Assembly: GCF_002954725.1 (NCBI RefSeq) | Contig: NZ_MSCQ01000001.1 | Span: forward strand, 1,474,003-1,527,055 | Length of the DNA stretch: 53,053 nt | Reading direction: 5' to 3' | Source: Photobacterium phosphoreum | GTDB taxonomy: Bacteria; Pseudomonadota; Gammaproteobacteria; Enterobacterales; Vibrionaceae | Shown: one piece after another, positions 26,885 through 36,012 of the stretch | Numbering within the stretch: position 1 is the stretch's first letter | Layout: each line of letters starts with the position of its first letter | The notes under the pieces: generated by a model | Database searches by the model: none | Told to the model about the DNA's origin: nothing | Seen by the model: the letters and a program-made list of their open reading frames with translations, nothing else | Translations under genes and position numbers: made by a program

Positions 26885-28354
26885 ATGATCACTATTCCAC
26901 ACCTCATTAAGTATAAACATAGCCTCACAGCTTTGTGCCTACTGTTAATAAGTTTCCATACTCATGCTATTCAGCTCGCTCCTCTTAATGGATCTGAATA
27001 TGTCGGTGATTTAGCGGTACTGGAAAAAAAACGCGTGTTGCGAGTATTAGTTGCGGCCGATTTAGGCTTTTATTACATTGAAGATGGTACCACCAAAGGA
27101 ATTGTTGCTGATTTATTACAACACTTTGGGAAAGATATTCATAAAAATTACCCATCTTTACACCTGCAAGTCATCCCTGTTCATCGAGATAATCTGCTGC
27201 CTTATCTCGTAAAAGGTTTAGGTGACTTAGCTGTTGCTAATATTACGATCACTGCGGAACGTAAAAAAATAGTCGCCTTTAGCCAGCCCGTACTAAGTAA
27301 TATCTCAGAAATTCTTATTAATAATAAAAAACAGCCACCTTTCACTAAGGTAACCGATTTAAGCGGCCAAACAATATGGGTAAGAAAAAGTTCTAGCTAC
27401 TATCAAAGTTTACTCAAAATTAATAATAAATTACGGATGCAAAACCTACCACCAGCATCAATATTATTTATAGACGAAACCTTACAAGACTATGAGTTAC
27501 TAGAACTTATAAATTTAGATTTACTCAATGCAACTGTCATTGATGATCATAAGATAAAAATTTGGGAGCCAATCTTAAAAAACATTCGCGTCAATGATAG
27601 TTTTGTTTTGCGTAACAATGGTCAAATAGCATGGGCAATGCGTAAAGACAGCCCCAAATTGATGGCAATGGTGAATAAATATATTAATACCGTCAAAGAG
27701 GGTACCTTGATAGGTAATATGATTTATAACAAGTATTTAGAAAACCACCGCTGGCTCCATACCCTACTTGATCCTAATAATATTGATAAAATGGAAAATC
27801 TCTCGCATATATTCTTTCGTTATTCAAAGCAATATGATTTTGATTATTTAATGCTAATGGCACAAGGCTTTCAAGAATCAGGGCTTAATCAACATAAGGT
27901 ATCCAATAAAGGGGCAGTAGGAATTATGCAAATATTACCCAGTACAGCCCGTGATCCCAATGTTGACATACCTAATATTTATACCTCAACCAATAATATT
28001 CACGCTGGTATTAAATATATGCGTTATCTGCAAGATCAATACTTTAGTAGTAGCGAAATAGATTATGATAATAAAATTTATCTCTCATTAGCGGCTTATA
28101 ATGCAGGACCAGGAAACATCAATAAAATGCGTCGCTATGCAAAAGAACAAGGCTATAATCCTAATATTTGGTTTAATAATGTTGAACTCATTACTCGTAA
28201 ACATATAGGGCTACAGCCTATCGTCTATGTTAATAACATCAATCGTTATTTCATTGTTTATAAACAAATAATGAAACTTCAACGTTTCCGTGATTCAGGC
28301 ATTAGACCGTTTATTCCACCGTATCGATTTGATGCTTCAGTATTATTTAAGTAA
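26885..28354 (+). CDS. MltF-like membrane-bound lytic transglycosylase
   Basis: 489 residues. A signal peptide ends near residue 28 (THAIQ). Residues about 45-300 form a type-3 solute-binding domain (VLRVLVAADLGFYYIEDG, KGLGDLAVANITITAERK), and residues about 310-480 form a soluble-lytic-transglycosylase domain. The catalytic glutamate is in MAQGFQESGLNQ, followed by GAVGIMQILPST and SLAAYNAGPGNI, all classic family-1 motifs. This two-domain plan is that of MltF, which cleaves peptidoglycan to 1,6-anhydro products. The overall sequence is a divergent MltF-like paralogue rather than clear MltF. AGG shortly before the ATG supports the start. Confidence 0.88.
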   Translation: MITIPHLIKYKHSLTALCLLLISFHTHAIQLAPLNGSEYVGDLAVLEKKRVLRVLVAADLGFYYIEDGTTKGIVADLLQHFGKDIHKNYPSLHLQVIPVHRDNLLPYLVKGLGDLAVANITITAERKKIVAFSQPVLSNISEILINNKKQPPFTKVTDLSGQTIWVRKSSSYYQSLLKINNKLRMQNLPPASILFIDETLQDYELLELINLDLLNATVIDDHKIKIWEPILKNIRVNDSFVLRNNGQIAWAMRKDSPKLMAMVNKYINTVKEGTLIGNMIYNKYLENHRWLHTLLDPNNIDKMENLSHIFFRYSKQYDFDYLMLMAQGFQESGLNQHKVSNKGAVGIMQILPSTARDPNVDIPNIYTSTNNIHAGIKYMRYLQDQYFSSSEIDYDNKIYLSLAAYNAGPGNINKMRRYAKEQGYNPNIWFNNVELITRKHIGLQPIVYVNNINRYFIVYKQIMKLQRFRDSGIRPFIPPYRFDASVLFK

Positions 28355-28382
28355 ATCACCTTTATCGTGATTTCATTTAGGC

Positions 28383-28430
28383 AATTTAAAAGCATAATTC
28401 AATATGTACGTTATATTATGCTTTTAAATT
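28383..28430 (+). terminator. 16-bp perfect inverted repeat after the mltF-like gene
   Basis: AATTTAAAAGCATAAT (28383-28398) is perfectly complementary to ATTATGCTTTTAAATT (28415-28430) across a 16-nt loop. The stem is AT-rich, and its position 28 bases after the stop suggests transcript termination or 3' protection. Confidence 0.6.
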
Positions 28431-29000
28431 AGGGATGGATAAATGCTTATCACGACGATCTTGTTTATGGAAATACCATAATTTACGATTTTTTGATGAT
28501 TTTTTCATTATATTATCAATCACAATAAAAATAGAATAAATATCATCCTATTATTTATCCTTAATGTAAATTAATGCAGCCACCAATAAGTGCTCATATT
28601 TTCAATATTACATTGTAAATTTAACACTACAAATAAATGTAATCTCATGTTCTTACGCTATGCACACACAAAATGACACAAACAACTTTGTAACAAATAA
28701 TATTCATAATTAGCCATAACAATCAAACAATCAGGGTTTAGTACGACAAATAACGATACTTATGTCACGAATTTATTAATTCACAATAATTCACACTGAC
28801 GAACCCTATCGTTTTTTAACATTATTTATAGCCATATAGAAACAAATAGCAAGCGATTGCGCAATATTGAGAAATTAGTTTTTGTCAATTACAAAAAAAA
28901 CCTCTGGATTAAAATTGCGATATATATCACTTTATCTAAGAATGAAATCGTTCAGCATAACCACATAAACAGATAATAATCACACTGAGCACAATCTAAT
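28431..29000 (+). other. AT-rich intergenic region upstream of nupX
   Basis: 570 bases without an ORF of note. A dyad ATTACATT...AATGTAAT lies around 28608-28645. No clean CRP (TGTGA-N6-TCACA) site could be identified, although nucleoside transporters are often CRP controlled. The promoter of the next gene must lie here, but no hexamer pair stands out. Confidence 0.4.
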
Positions 29001-30191
29001 ATGGTCTATCTACACTTTATACTCGGGTTAGTCGTTATTGCAGTATTAGCGTTACTTGCCAGTAATAACCGAAAAAACATTAAATATCGGTATATTATTC
29101 AATTACTTATTATTGAATTAGCATTAGCTTACTTCCTACTTAACTCATCTGCTGGTACTGGTATTGTTAAAGAGTTCGCTGATGCATTTAATGGTCTGCT
29201 TTCATTTGCATCTGACGGTACTAATTTTGTGTTCGGTAATTTATCGAATAACAATGATTTTAACTTCTTCCTTAGTGTATTGATGCCGATTGTCTTTATC
29301 TCAGCGCTAATTGGTATTTTACAACACATCAAAGTATTACCTTATATCATCAAAGGTTTAGGCTTTTTACTTTCTAAAGTGAATGGTATGGGTAAGCTAG
29401 AATCATTTAACGCAATTAGTGCATTGATGGTTGGTCAGTCTGAAAACTTTATTACCTATAAAAATATTTTAGGTGGTATGTCTGAACGTCGTATGTATAC
29501 CCTTGCGGCAACAGCAATGTCGACGGTTTCAATGTCTATCGTTGGCTCATACATGAAGCTTATCGATCCTAAATATGTTGTCGCAGCATTATTCCTAAAC
29601 ATGTTTAGTACCTTCATCATTCTTTCCATTATTAATCCTTATGACCATGAAGCAGAAATGGATATCGATGAAATGATGGCAGCTGAAAGTGGCGAAAAAT
29701 TAACGTTCTTTGAAATGCTAGGCGAATACATTTTAATGGGCTTTAAGGTCGCCGTTATTGTTGCAGCGATGCTTATTGGTTTCATTGCTTTGATTTCAAT
29801 GATCAATGCCGGCTTTAGTGCTGCGTTTGGTATCAGTTTCCAAAACATCATCGGTTACTTATTCTACCCTGTCGCTTGGTTAATGGGTGTACCTGCTCAT
29901 GAGGCATTACAAGCAGGCAGTATCATGGCAACCAAACTGGTTACGAATGAATTCGTTGCAATGATGGATCTTCAAAAGCAAGTAGGCAGTTTATCAGCAC
30001 ACACGGTAGGTACTGTGTCTATCTTCCTTGTTTCATTCGCAAACTTCAGTTCTATCGGTATTATTGCTGGTGCGGTTAAAGGTGTTAATGAAGAAAAAGG
30101 TAATATGGTAGCGCGTTTTGGTTTACGTTTACTTTATGGTTCAACTTTAGTTAGTATTTTATCAGCATTAATTGCCAACATAATGCTATAG
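29001..30191 (+). CDS. nupX: Nucleoside transporter, NupX/YeiJ branch of the CNT family
   Basis: 396-residue inner-membrane symporter of the concentrative nucleoside transporter family. It carries the branch-typical [17 protein letters not shown] rather than the GQTEAPL of classical NupC, plus [16 protein letters not shown] and [16 protein letters not shown], which match the E. coli NupX/YeiM/YeiJ group. Substrate may be a nucleoside or pseudouridine and cannot be told here. The long 5' region and a strong terminator after it suggest a monocistronic unit. Confidence 0.85.
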   Translation: MVYLHFILGLVVIAVLALLASNNRKNIKYRYIIQLLIIELALAYFLLNSSAGTGIVKEFADAFNGLLSFASDGTNFVFGNLSNNNDFNFFLSVLMPIVFISALIGILQHIKVLPYIIKGLGFLLSKVNGMGKLESFNAISALMVGQSENFITYKNILGGMSERRMYTLAATAMSTVSMSIVGSYMKLIDPKYVVAALFLNMFSTFIILSIINPYDHEAEMDIDEMMAAESGEKLTFFEMLGEYILMGFKVAVIVAAMLIGFIALISMINAGFSAAFGISFQNIIGYLFYPVAWLMGVPAHEALQAGSIMATKLVTNEFVAMMDLQKQVGSLSAHTVGTVSIFLVSFANFSSIGIIAGAVKGVNEEKGNMVARFGLRLLYGSTLVSILSALIANIML

Positions 30192-30202
30192 CAACATTTA
30201 TT

Positions 30203-30234
30203 AATGGCAGGGATTTTTAAGCCCTGCCATTTTT
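30203..30234 (+). terminator. Terminator of nupX
   Basis: AATGGCAGGG (30203-30212) pairs with CCCTGCCATT (30222-30231) around a 9-nt loop, followed by a T-tract to 30234. Confidence 0.9.
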
Positions 30235-30467
30235 AATCGTATAATAATTAATATCTTCAACTTTTTATCTCCACTTAAATCTCTACCTTTCTAACCGATA
30301 TGAGATCAATTCCACTGCACTTAATTAAATAAGTAATATTAACTTCCGATTTTAGCCTCTTCTATTTGTATGATAAATAATTTAAATTTTGTGTTACTCA
30401 TCACATAAAATTCGATTTAGCGAAAACATGTCCTGAGCCGATTAATAATTATAACCATGAGGCTTAT

Positions 30468-32132
30468 ATGTTAAATAAAACCATTTCAGGTGCAGAGCTT
30501 GTCGTTGCAACTCTAAACGCACATGATGTTCCGCATATTTTTGGTATCCCTGGTGCTAAGATCGATTCCGTATTCGATGCTGTATGCGATAACGGTCCTG
30601 AAATCATTATTTGTCACCACGAACAAAATGCGGCTTTCATGGCAGCAGCAACAGGTCGTTTAACAGGTAAAGCTGGTGTTTGTCTTGCAACGTCTGGTCC
30701 TGGCGCATCAAACCTTGTTACTGGCGTAGCAACAGCAAATAGTGAAGGTGACCCTGTTGTTGCACTTGCTGGTGCGGTTCCACTTTCGATGTATTCCCAT
30801 AATACGCACCAATCAATGGATACACGTTCTCTATTTAATCCTATTACTAAGTTTTCCGCAGAAGTAATGGACACTGCTTCAGTGTCTGACGTGGTTCATA
30901 AAGCATTTCGTATTGCCGAGCAACCGACTCAAGGGGCAAGTTTTGTTAGCCTTCCTCAGGATGTACTAACCAACCAAATCCCTTTTATTCAAGTACAACA
31001 ACCGAAGCCAATTTTATTTGGTGGTGCGCACCCACAAGCTATTCGTCAAGCAGCTGATCTTATTAATGCGGCTAAAAATCCCGTGTTATTATTAGGTATG
31101 GATGCAAGTCAGCCATTTGTAACGGCTTCCATTCGTCAGCTACTCGAACAAACTAAAATAGCTGTCGTTAATACCTTTGCTGCCGCAGGCGTTATTTCTC
31201 ATGACTTATATGATTGTTTCCTTGGTCGCGTCGGTTTATTTAAAAACCAACCAGGTGATATTGCATTAAACAATGCTGATTTAATTATTACTATTGGTTA
31301 TAGCCCAATTGAATACGATCCAATCTTATGGAATAAAGACGGTAAAACCCCCATTATTCATATCGGTTATCAACAAGCTGATTTAGAAGCCAGTTATAAT
31401 CCGGTTTCAGAAGTTGTTGGTGATGTTGCGGTTTCTGTTAGTTCTATTGCTGCTGAATTAGATGCACGTGAGCCGCTTGAAAAAAATCAAAAATTCCAAG
31501 ATTTACGTCAAGATTTACAACAAATTATGCGCATGGGCGTTAACAAAACATCATCAATGGGTGTCCACCCACTACGTTTTGTGCATGACCTACGCCGCTT
31601 TGTAAGTGATGATACTACTGTATGTTGCGATGTAGGCTCTATCTACATTTGGATGGCGCGCTACTTCCACTCATTTGAACCACGTCGTCTATTGTTCAGT
31701 AACGGTCAGCAAACATTAGGTGTTGCTTTACCTTGGGCTATTGCAGCTTCACTACTGACACCAAACGAAAAAGTTATCTCAATGTCAGGTGATGGTGGTT
31801 TCTTATTCTCATCAATGGAATTAGCTACAGCTGTTCGTCATAAATGTAATATTGTTCACTTTGTTTGGACAGATCACAGCTACGATATGGTTAAAATTCA
31901 GCAACTTAAGAAGTATGGCCGCGAAAGTGCAGTTAGCTTCATGGGCCCTGATATTGTTAAGTATGCCGAAAGTTTTGGTGCACATGGTTTAGCGATTAAT
32001 ACTGCTGATGATATTGAACCCGTATTACGTAAAGCAATGGCATTAAGTGGCCCTGTATTAGTTAACGTTAATGTAGACTACCGCGATAACAGCCGTCTAC
32101 TTGATCAACTTCACCCTTGCCAACAAGATTAA
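30468..32132 (+). CDS. alsS: Catabolic acetolactate synthase
   Basis: 554-residue thiamine-diphosphate enzyme that condenses two pyruvates to 2-acetolactate for acetoin/butanediol fermentation. E52 in CHHEQNAAFMAA is the TPP-activating glutamate. GPGASNLVTG and the TPP/Mg segment starting GDGGFLFSS near residue 440 are present. SYDMVKIQQLKKYGR is typical of the FAD-independent AlsS/BudB group and not of the biosynthetic IlvB/IlvI group. It is followed 11 bases later by the decarboxylase, giving a two-gene acetoin operon. A LysR gene lies downstream beyond an unrelated transporter. Confidence 0.94.
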   Translation: MLNKTISGAELVVATLNAHDVPHIFGIPGAKIDSVFDAVCDNGPEIIICHHEQNAAFMAAATGRLTGKAGVCLATSGPGASNLVTGVATANSEGDPVVALAGAVPLSMYSHNTHQSMDTRSLFNPITKFSAEVMDTASVSDVVHKAFRIAEQPTQGASFVSLPQDVLTNQIPFIQVQQPKPILFGGAHPQAIRQAADLINAAKNPVLLLGMDASQPFVTASIRQLLEQTKIAVVNTFAAAGVISHDLYDCFLGRVGLFKNQPGDIALNNADLIITIGYSPIEYDPILWNKDGKTPIIHIGYQQADLEASYNPVSEVVGDVAVSVSSIAAELDAREPLEKNQKFQDLRQDLQQIMRMGVNKTSSMGVHPLRFVHDLRRFVSDDTTVCCDVGSIYIWMARYFHSFEPRRLLFSNGQQTLGVALPWAIAASLLTPNEKVISMSGDGGFLFSSMELATAVRHKCNIVHFVWTDHSYDMVKIQQLKKYGRESAVSFMGPDIVKYAESFGAHGLAINTADDIEPVLRKAMALSGPVLVNVNVDYRDNSRLLDQLHPCQQD

Positions 32133-32143
32133 AGGAATGCGTC

Positions 32144-32863
32144 ATGAGTAATAAAAACAACGACAAAACGTTTTACCAAACCTCAATGATGAGCGCTTTA
32201 ATTGCAGGTTTATATCAAGGTGATTTTACCATTGGTCAATTACTTGATCACGGTAACTTTGGTATTGGTACCTTTAATGATCTTGATGGTGAGATGATTA
32301 TTTTAGGAGATGAAGTGTATCAACTTACCAGTACAGGTAAGGTGCATTTAGTTGATCATGATATCACGACGCCATTTGCTGGTGTGGTTAACTTCGAACC
32401 GACAGACACTGTAAGCCTTATTGAGCTAACTAAAGCTGAGTTTGAAACTTGCCTTGAAAAAGATTTTGTTGCGAATAATGCTATCAATGCTATTCGTTTA
32501 ACGGGCAAATTCTCATACGTTAAAACACGCACAGTACCTGCACAGCATCGTCCTTACCCTCCAATGGTTGAAGTAGTTAAACATCAACCTATTGCTGAAA
32601 TGACGCATGTGTCAGGCGTGATGATTGGCTTTAAAATCCCTGAATACATGATCGGTATTAACGTACCTGGTTTCCACTTTCATTTTATCAGTGATGATCG
32701 TACCCAAGGTGGCCATGTTAGTGACTTTATTCTAACTGAAGGTACTGCTGAAGTTGAAATATTTAAAGATTTCCATCTTCGTATGCCAGCCTCTCAAGAA
32801 TTTGATCGTGCTAATTTAAATCCTGATGATCTTAAAGCTGCGATTCATACCACTGAAAAATAA
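32144..32863 (+). CDS. alsD: Alpha-acetolactate decarboxylase
   Basis: 239-residue zinc enzyme that decarboxylates 2-acetolactate to acetoin. The metal-binding HFHFISDDRTQGGHV (three histidines) and YPPMVEVVKHQP segments are present. The ATG at 32144 was chosen because AAAGGA (32131-32136) precedes it; an upstream in-frame ATG lies inside alsS and has no such site. Paired with alsS, it diverts pyruvate to a neutral product and limits acidification in low-oxygen growth. A terminator follows within 25 bases. Confidence 0.94.
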   Translation: MSNKNNDKTFYQTSMMSALIAGLYQGDFTIGQLLDHGNFGIGTFNDLDGEMIILGDEVYQLTSTGKVHLVDHDITTPFAGVVNFEPTDTVSLIELTKAEFETCLEKDFVANNAINAIRLTGKFSYVKTRTVPAQHRPYPPMVEVVKHQPIAEMTHVSGVMIGFKIPEYMIGINVPGFHFHFISDDRTQGGHVSDFILTEGTAEVEIFKDFHLRMPASQEFDRANLNPDDLKAAIHTTEK

Positions 32864-32885
32864 TCACTAATAAATATTCCTTCAG

Positions 32886-32918
32886 GCTCTATTCTTTTAA
32901 AGGATAGAGCTTTTTTTT
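32886..32918 (+). terminator. Terminator of alsSD
   Basis: GCTCTATTC (32886-32894) pairs with GGATAGAGC (32902-32910), with one G-U, around TTTTAAA and ends in eight T residues. Confidence 0.92.
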
Positions 32919-32972
32919 ACTGTTTTCACAAACATTATTGACAATATCAAAGACTCTCTATACTATCCGCGC

Positions 32973-33051
32973 CAGCTGAAGCAATCGATTACATTACAGT
33001 GCTTTTTAGCGAAACGTACATCACCACAATGCAGCTGATCCCCATCAGTTG
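32973..33051 (+). promoter_or_regulatory. Possible attenuator leader before the NRAMP-like gene
   Basis: A compact hairpin CAGCTGAT-CCCC-ATCAGTTG (33032-33051) is followed by a pyrimidine-rich TCTTTCTATTTTT. An exact earlier copy of CAGCTGA (32973-32979) could pair with the same right arm, so two exclusive folds are possible. TTGACA at 32938-32943 with TACTAT at 32961-32966 (17-bp spacer), or TATACT at 32959, is a plausible promoter just upstream. No match to the manganese (yybP-ykoY) riboswitch is apparent. Confidence 0.4.
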
Positions 33052-33098
33052 TCTTTCTATTTTTATAAATATGAGAGACTTTGATTTTGGGATTGATT

Positions 33099-34325
33099 AT
33101 GCAAACTGACACATTAACTACAACTACCTCCCCTCGCCACACAAACTGGCAAAATAAAGCTATTTTAAGCGTTGCTTTTCTAATGGCGACCACTTCTGTT
33201 GGCCCTGGTTTTCTAACACAAACCGCTGTGTTTACCAATATTTATAACGTTGATATGGCTTTCCCTGTTTTTGCCTCGATGTTTATTACTTTTGGCATTG
33301 TGATGAACTTATGGCGTATCGTTGGCGTCTCAGGCTTACGTATTCAAGATATTGCCAATAAAGTAGCACCCGGCATGGGATACTTCATCGGCATTCTATT
33401 AGCGCTTGGTGCCGTTGCTTTCAACTTTGGTAATGTCAGTGGCTCAGCACTAGGTATGAATGTTCTAACAGGACTAGACACCACTTGGGGCGCTCTTTTT
33501 ACTGGTGTTATTGGAAGCCTACTTTTTATTGTCCATAATGCATCCAAACGCATGGACCAAATGGCGCGTTACTTAGGATTATTAATGATCATATTAATTG
33601 CCTATGTTGCCCTGACCAACTTACCCCCACTAGCACCTACCGTCATTGCAGCGATAGCTCCTTCTGATTTTTCCAACCTTTTATTACCAACATTAACTAT
33701 CGTCGGTGGAGCGGTTGGTGGCTATTATACGGGCGCACAACGATTAATTGATGTGAAATTAACAGGCATTGAAAATACACACAATGTCACCAAAACGGCA
33801 TGGGCCGGTATTTCTATTGCCGTTATTATTCGTATCTTATTATTTTGTGCAGTATTAGGTGTTATCACAACGGGAGTAACATTAGATCCATCCAACCCTG
33901 CGGCAGATGCATTTCGTCATGGTGCGGGGGATGTGGGTTACTTTATTTTTGGGTTGGTATTATTTGTTGCGTCAATTACCTCTGTCGTAGGCAACTCATA
34001 CATGGCGATATCACTCATAAAGACACTTTTTCCTGTCGTTGCCCGCAATGAAAAATCATGGTGCGTAGGATTTATCATGCTAACCACGGTAGGCACAGTA
34101 TTGATGAATATGCCTATCTTATTGCTGATGCTTGCGGGTCTGGTTAATAGTGTTATTTTACCTATTGTACTTGCTACAATGCTTGCAGCGACACGTAAAC
34201 CAAACATTGTTGGTGATTACAAACACCCGCTTTATCTTACCGCTATTGGTGTTACTATTGTGATAGTGATGAGCTTAGCGAGTCTGTCTAATATTAGTGG
34301 CTTCATTACTAAATTTATAGGCTAA
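33099..34325 (+). CDS. NRAMP-fold permease lacking canonical metal motifs
   Basis: 408-residue membrane protein with about eleven spans and overall NRAMP character (GPGF near residue 36, SVVGNSYMAISL later). However, the first-helix DPGN motif that holds divalent metal is absent (GPGFLTQTAVFTNIYN), and the sixth-helix MPH motif is replaced by GGAVGGYYTGAQR. Divalent metal transport is therefore doubtful; it belongs to an NRAMP-related branch of unproven substrate. The ATG at 33099 is preferred because TTGGGA (33087-33092) precedes it; a TTG six codons upstream is poorer. It lies between the acetoin operon and the LysR gene but has its own leader and terminator. Confidence 0.8.
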   Translation: MQTDTLTTTTSPRHTNWQNKAILSVAFLMATTSVGPGFLTQTAVFTNIYNVDMAFPVFASMFITFGIVMNLWRIVGVSGLRIQDIANKVAPGMGYFIGILLALGAVAFNFGNVSGSALGMNVLTGLDTTWGALFTGVIGSLLFIVHNASKRMDQMARYLGLLMIILIAYVALTNLPPLAPTVIAAIAPSDFSNLLLPTLTIVGGAVGGYYTGAQRLIDVKLTGIENTHNVTKTAWAGISIAVIIRILLFCAVLGVITTGVTLDPSNPAADAFRHGAGDVGYFIFGLVLFVASITSVVGNSYMAISLIKTLFPVVARNEKSWCVGFIMLTTVGTVLMNMPILLLMLAGLVNSVILPIVLATMLAATRKPNIVGDYKHPLYLTAIGVTIVIVMSLASLSNISGFITKFIG

Positions 34326-34332
34326 CAGCTAG

Positions 34333-34356
34333 AGGTATGCCAATGGTATACCTTTT
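34333..34356 (+). terminator. Terminator of the NRAMP-like gene
   Basis: AGGTATGCC (34333-34341) pairs with GGTATACCT (34345-34353), with one G-U, around AAT and runs into TTTT. The 220 bases from here to the LysR gene are AT-rich and hold nothing else recognisable. Confidence 0.8.
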
Positions 34357-34576
34357 CCCTACAGCTTTATCGTAATAACAAAAATATTCATACTTTCAAA
34401 TTGATATCACCACAATAAAACCTCAAATATAATAAATATCAATATAAGAAGTACTAATGGTTGTCTTTAGGTATAGGTTTTAGTTATATTAAAGGCACAC
34501 CAACATAGTCATTTTTATGTAGTTCGATAAAATATGACCAATACTCATTATAATAAATAAGATGAATCGTTAAAAA

Positions 34577-35470
34577 ATGAATATAAAGATTGAAACTCTT
34601 ACCTCATTTATTGCTGCTGCCGAATATGGTTCGTTTAGTGCTGCTGCACGACAGCTAAATAAAACCCAAGCTGCAGTTAGCCTCACTATTCAAAATTTTG
34701 AAATTGATTTAGGATTTCAAGTCTTTGATCGTTCGAGTAAATGTCCTCGACTAACAGAAAAAGGCGAACATGTACTCAAAAATGCAAAAATAATGATGGC
34801 GCAATACCAGACCTTTCTGGAGCGCTCATTGTCTATTTACCACATGAATGATGTAAAAATAAAAGTCGGTATAGATCCACTGGTTTGTAATGCTAAAATA
34901 CTATCAATAATCAAAAGGTTATCTTCTGATTTACCTAATATTGAATTATTCATTATGCAACAAAACAGTAAACGTTTAGCAGAAGAGATCAAAGCTAAAA
35001 ATCTTGATATTGCACTAGGCATTTTTGATCATGAAAATAAAATGAATCTAGAATACACCCAAGCATTTAATATCAATGTAAGTTGGGTTGCGACTCAATC
35101 GTACCTTGATAAATTTAATGCTGGTGCAACAACCTTAAGTTATCAAGATTTTTGTCAGCAACGTCTTTTGATCCCTGCATCTTTAGACTCACTACCATTT
35201 GATGAAGCAAAGGCAGCATTGCAATTATGGCATGTTGAAGACATCCATACTATTTTGTCTTTATGCCGTGAAGATATTGGTATTTGTTGTTTACCCGATT
35301 TTGTATTACAACATGATCTTAAAAATGAAATGGTACAAAAACTTAATCTTTCATTCAGTAAGATCACCAGTAATGTATGGTCAGCATCCCTTATCTATCC
35401 TATCGGTTCTCAATTAAGCCCAGCAATTCACTGGCTTCGAGGACAATTTACGGATATTGAATCGTTTTAA
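34577..35470 (+). CDS. LysR-family transcriptional regulator
   Basis: 297 residues. The N-terminal winged helix-turn-helix is clear (FIAAAEYGSFSAAARQLNKTQAAVS, shown here in parts: FIAAAEYGSF, AARQLNKTQAAVS), followed by a type-2 periplasmic-binding-like effector domain (KIKVGIDPLVCN, DIALGIFDHEN). The effector is unknown. Nearby targets could be alsSD, as AlsR in other bacteria is a LysR activator of alsSD, or the NRAMP-like gene; both are upstream on the same strand rather than divergent, so neither link is firm. No good Shine-Dalgarno is seen before the ATG at 34577. Confidence 0.88.
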   Translation: MNIKIETLTSFIAAAEYGSFSAAARQLNKTQAAVSLTIQNFEIDLGFQVFDRSSKCPRLTEKGEHVLKNAKIMMAQYQTFLERSLSIYHMNDVKIKVGIDPLVCNAKILSIIKRLSSDLPNIELFIMQQNSKRLAEEIKAKNLDIALGIFDHENKMNLEYTQAFNINVSWVATQSYLDKFNAGATTLSYQDFCQQRLLIPASLDSLPFDEAKAALQLWHVEDIHTILSLCREDIGICCLPDFVLQHDLKNEMVQKLNLSFSKITSNVWSASLIYPIGSQLSPAIHWLRGQFTDIESF

Positions 35471-35480
35471 GTTATTTTTT

Positions 35481-35506
35481 TAGCATGAGCTTCCCCGCTC
35501 ATGCTA
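35481..35506 (+). terminator. Terminator of the LysR gene
   Basis: TAGCATGAGC (35481-35490) and GCTCATGCTA (35497-35506) form a perfect 10-bp stem with a TTCCCC loop, followed by a T-rich stretch to 35520. Confidence 0.88.
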
Positions 35507-35548
35507 CTTCTTTCTTTTTTAACTCCGCTAATATTCTTACCCTATAAG

Positions 35549-35577
35549 AAAACAACCCTTGCTTTAGGTTGTTTTTT
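35549..35577 (+). terminator. Second terminator hairpin after LysR
   Basis: AAAACAACC (35549-35557) and GGTTGTTTT (35567-35575) pair perfectly around a 9-nt loop and end in six T residues. Only about 40 bases separate it from the previous terminator, so it is either a back-up or the end of a very short RNA. Confidence 0.8.
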
Positions 35578-35844
35578 CTACTCTTTAACACACCTTCAGC
35601 TGTATAGTTATGCACACTACCCGAATACATATAACCCCTTACTTTACCAGCGATTTATTGTTACCAATCTTTACTAGCACATAATTACACCCTTAATTAT
35701 TACACCACAGTAAAGGTTATTTGTTTTTTTGTATGATTGTGCTTATAAAAGTTTACAATATAATGGTCACCACTGGCGCAACAGCGATATTTTAAAAAAA
35801 ATACCTGTGTTGAGTTCACAGAACTTGAAATTTGACTAATTTAA
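35578..35844 (+). other. Intergenic region upstream of ndh
   Basis: AT-rich stretch without an ORF of note. It leads to the FNR-like site and the ndh leader hairpins described separately. No repeat or further operator was recognised. Confidence 0.4.
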
Positions 35845-35858
35845 TTGTCTTATATCAA
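35845..35858 (+). promoter_or_regulatory. Weak FNR-like site upstream of ndh
   Basis: TTGTC-TTAT-ATCAA has one perfect FNR half-site and one with two mismatches. E. coli ndh is repressed by FNR, so a site here is biologically reasonable, but the sequence match alone is modest. Confidence 0.35.
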
Positions 35859-35885
35859 AGAAATTCATTACATATAAGATATCAG

Positions 35886-35982
35886 GTAGCCGCCCTGCGT
35901 GTTGTGGCTAATAAAAAGTCATTTTGTAGCAACGGATCAGCTCATAGATTTAATGATGGAAAGACCATCCCCTGAGAATGAT
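35886..35982 (+). promoter_or_regulatory. Structured leader of ndh
   Basis: Hairpin A: TAGCCGC pairs with GTGGCTA (one G-U) around a 10-nt loop (about 35887-35911). Hairpin B (35936-35982): ATCA and CTCA pair with TGAG and TGAT, enclosing GATGG-AAAGA-CCATC. The ribosome binding site GAGG (36001-36004) follows about 20 bases later. The folds could affect mRNA stability or translation of ndh; their role is unknown. Confidence 0.4.
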
Positions 35983-36012
35983 GTCTAGGGTTCACTTTTT
36001 GAGGTATTCGTT

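Noticed and set aside
30614..30874. Open frame antisense to alsS
   Set aside because: Fully contained in alsS and without independent support.
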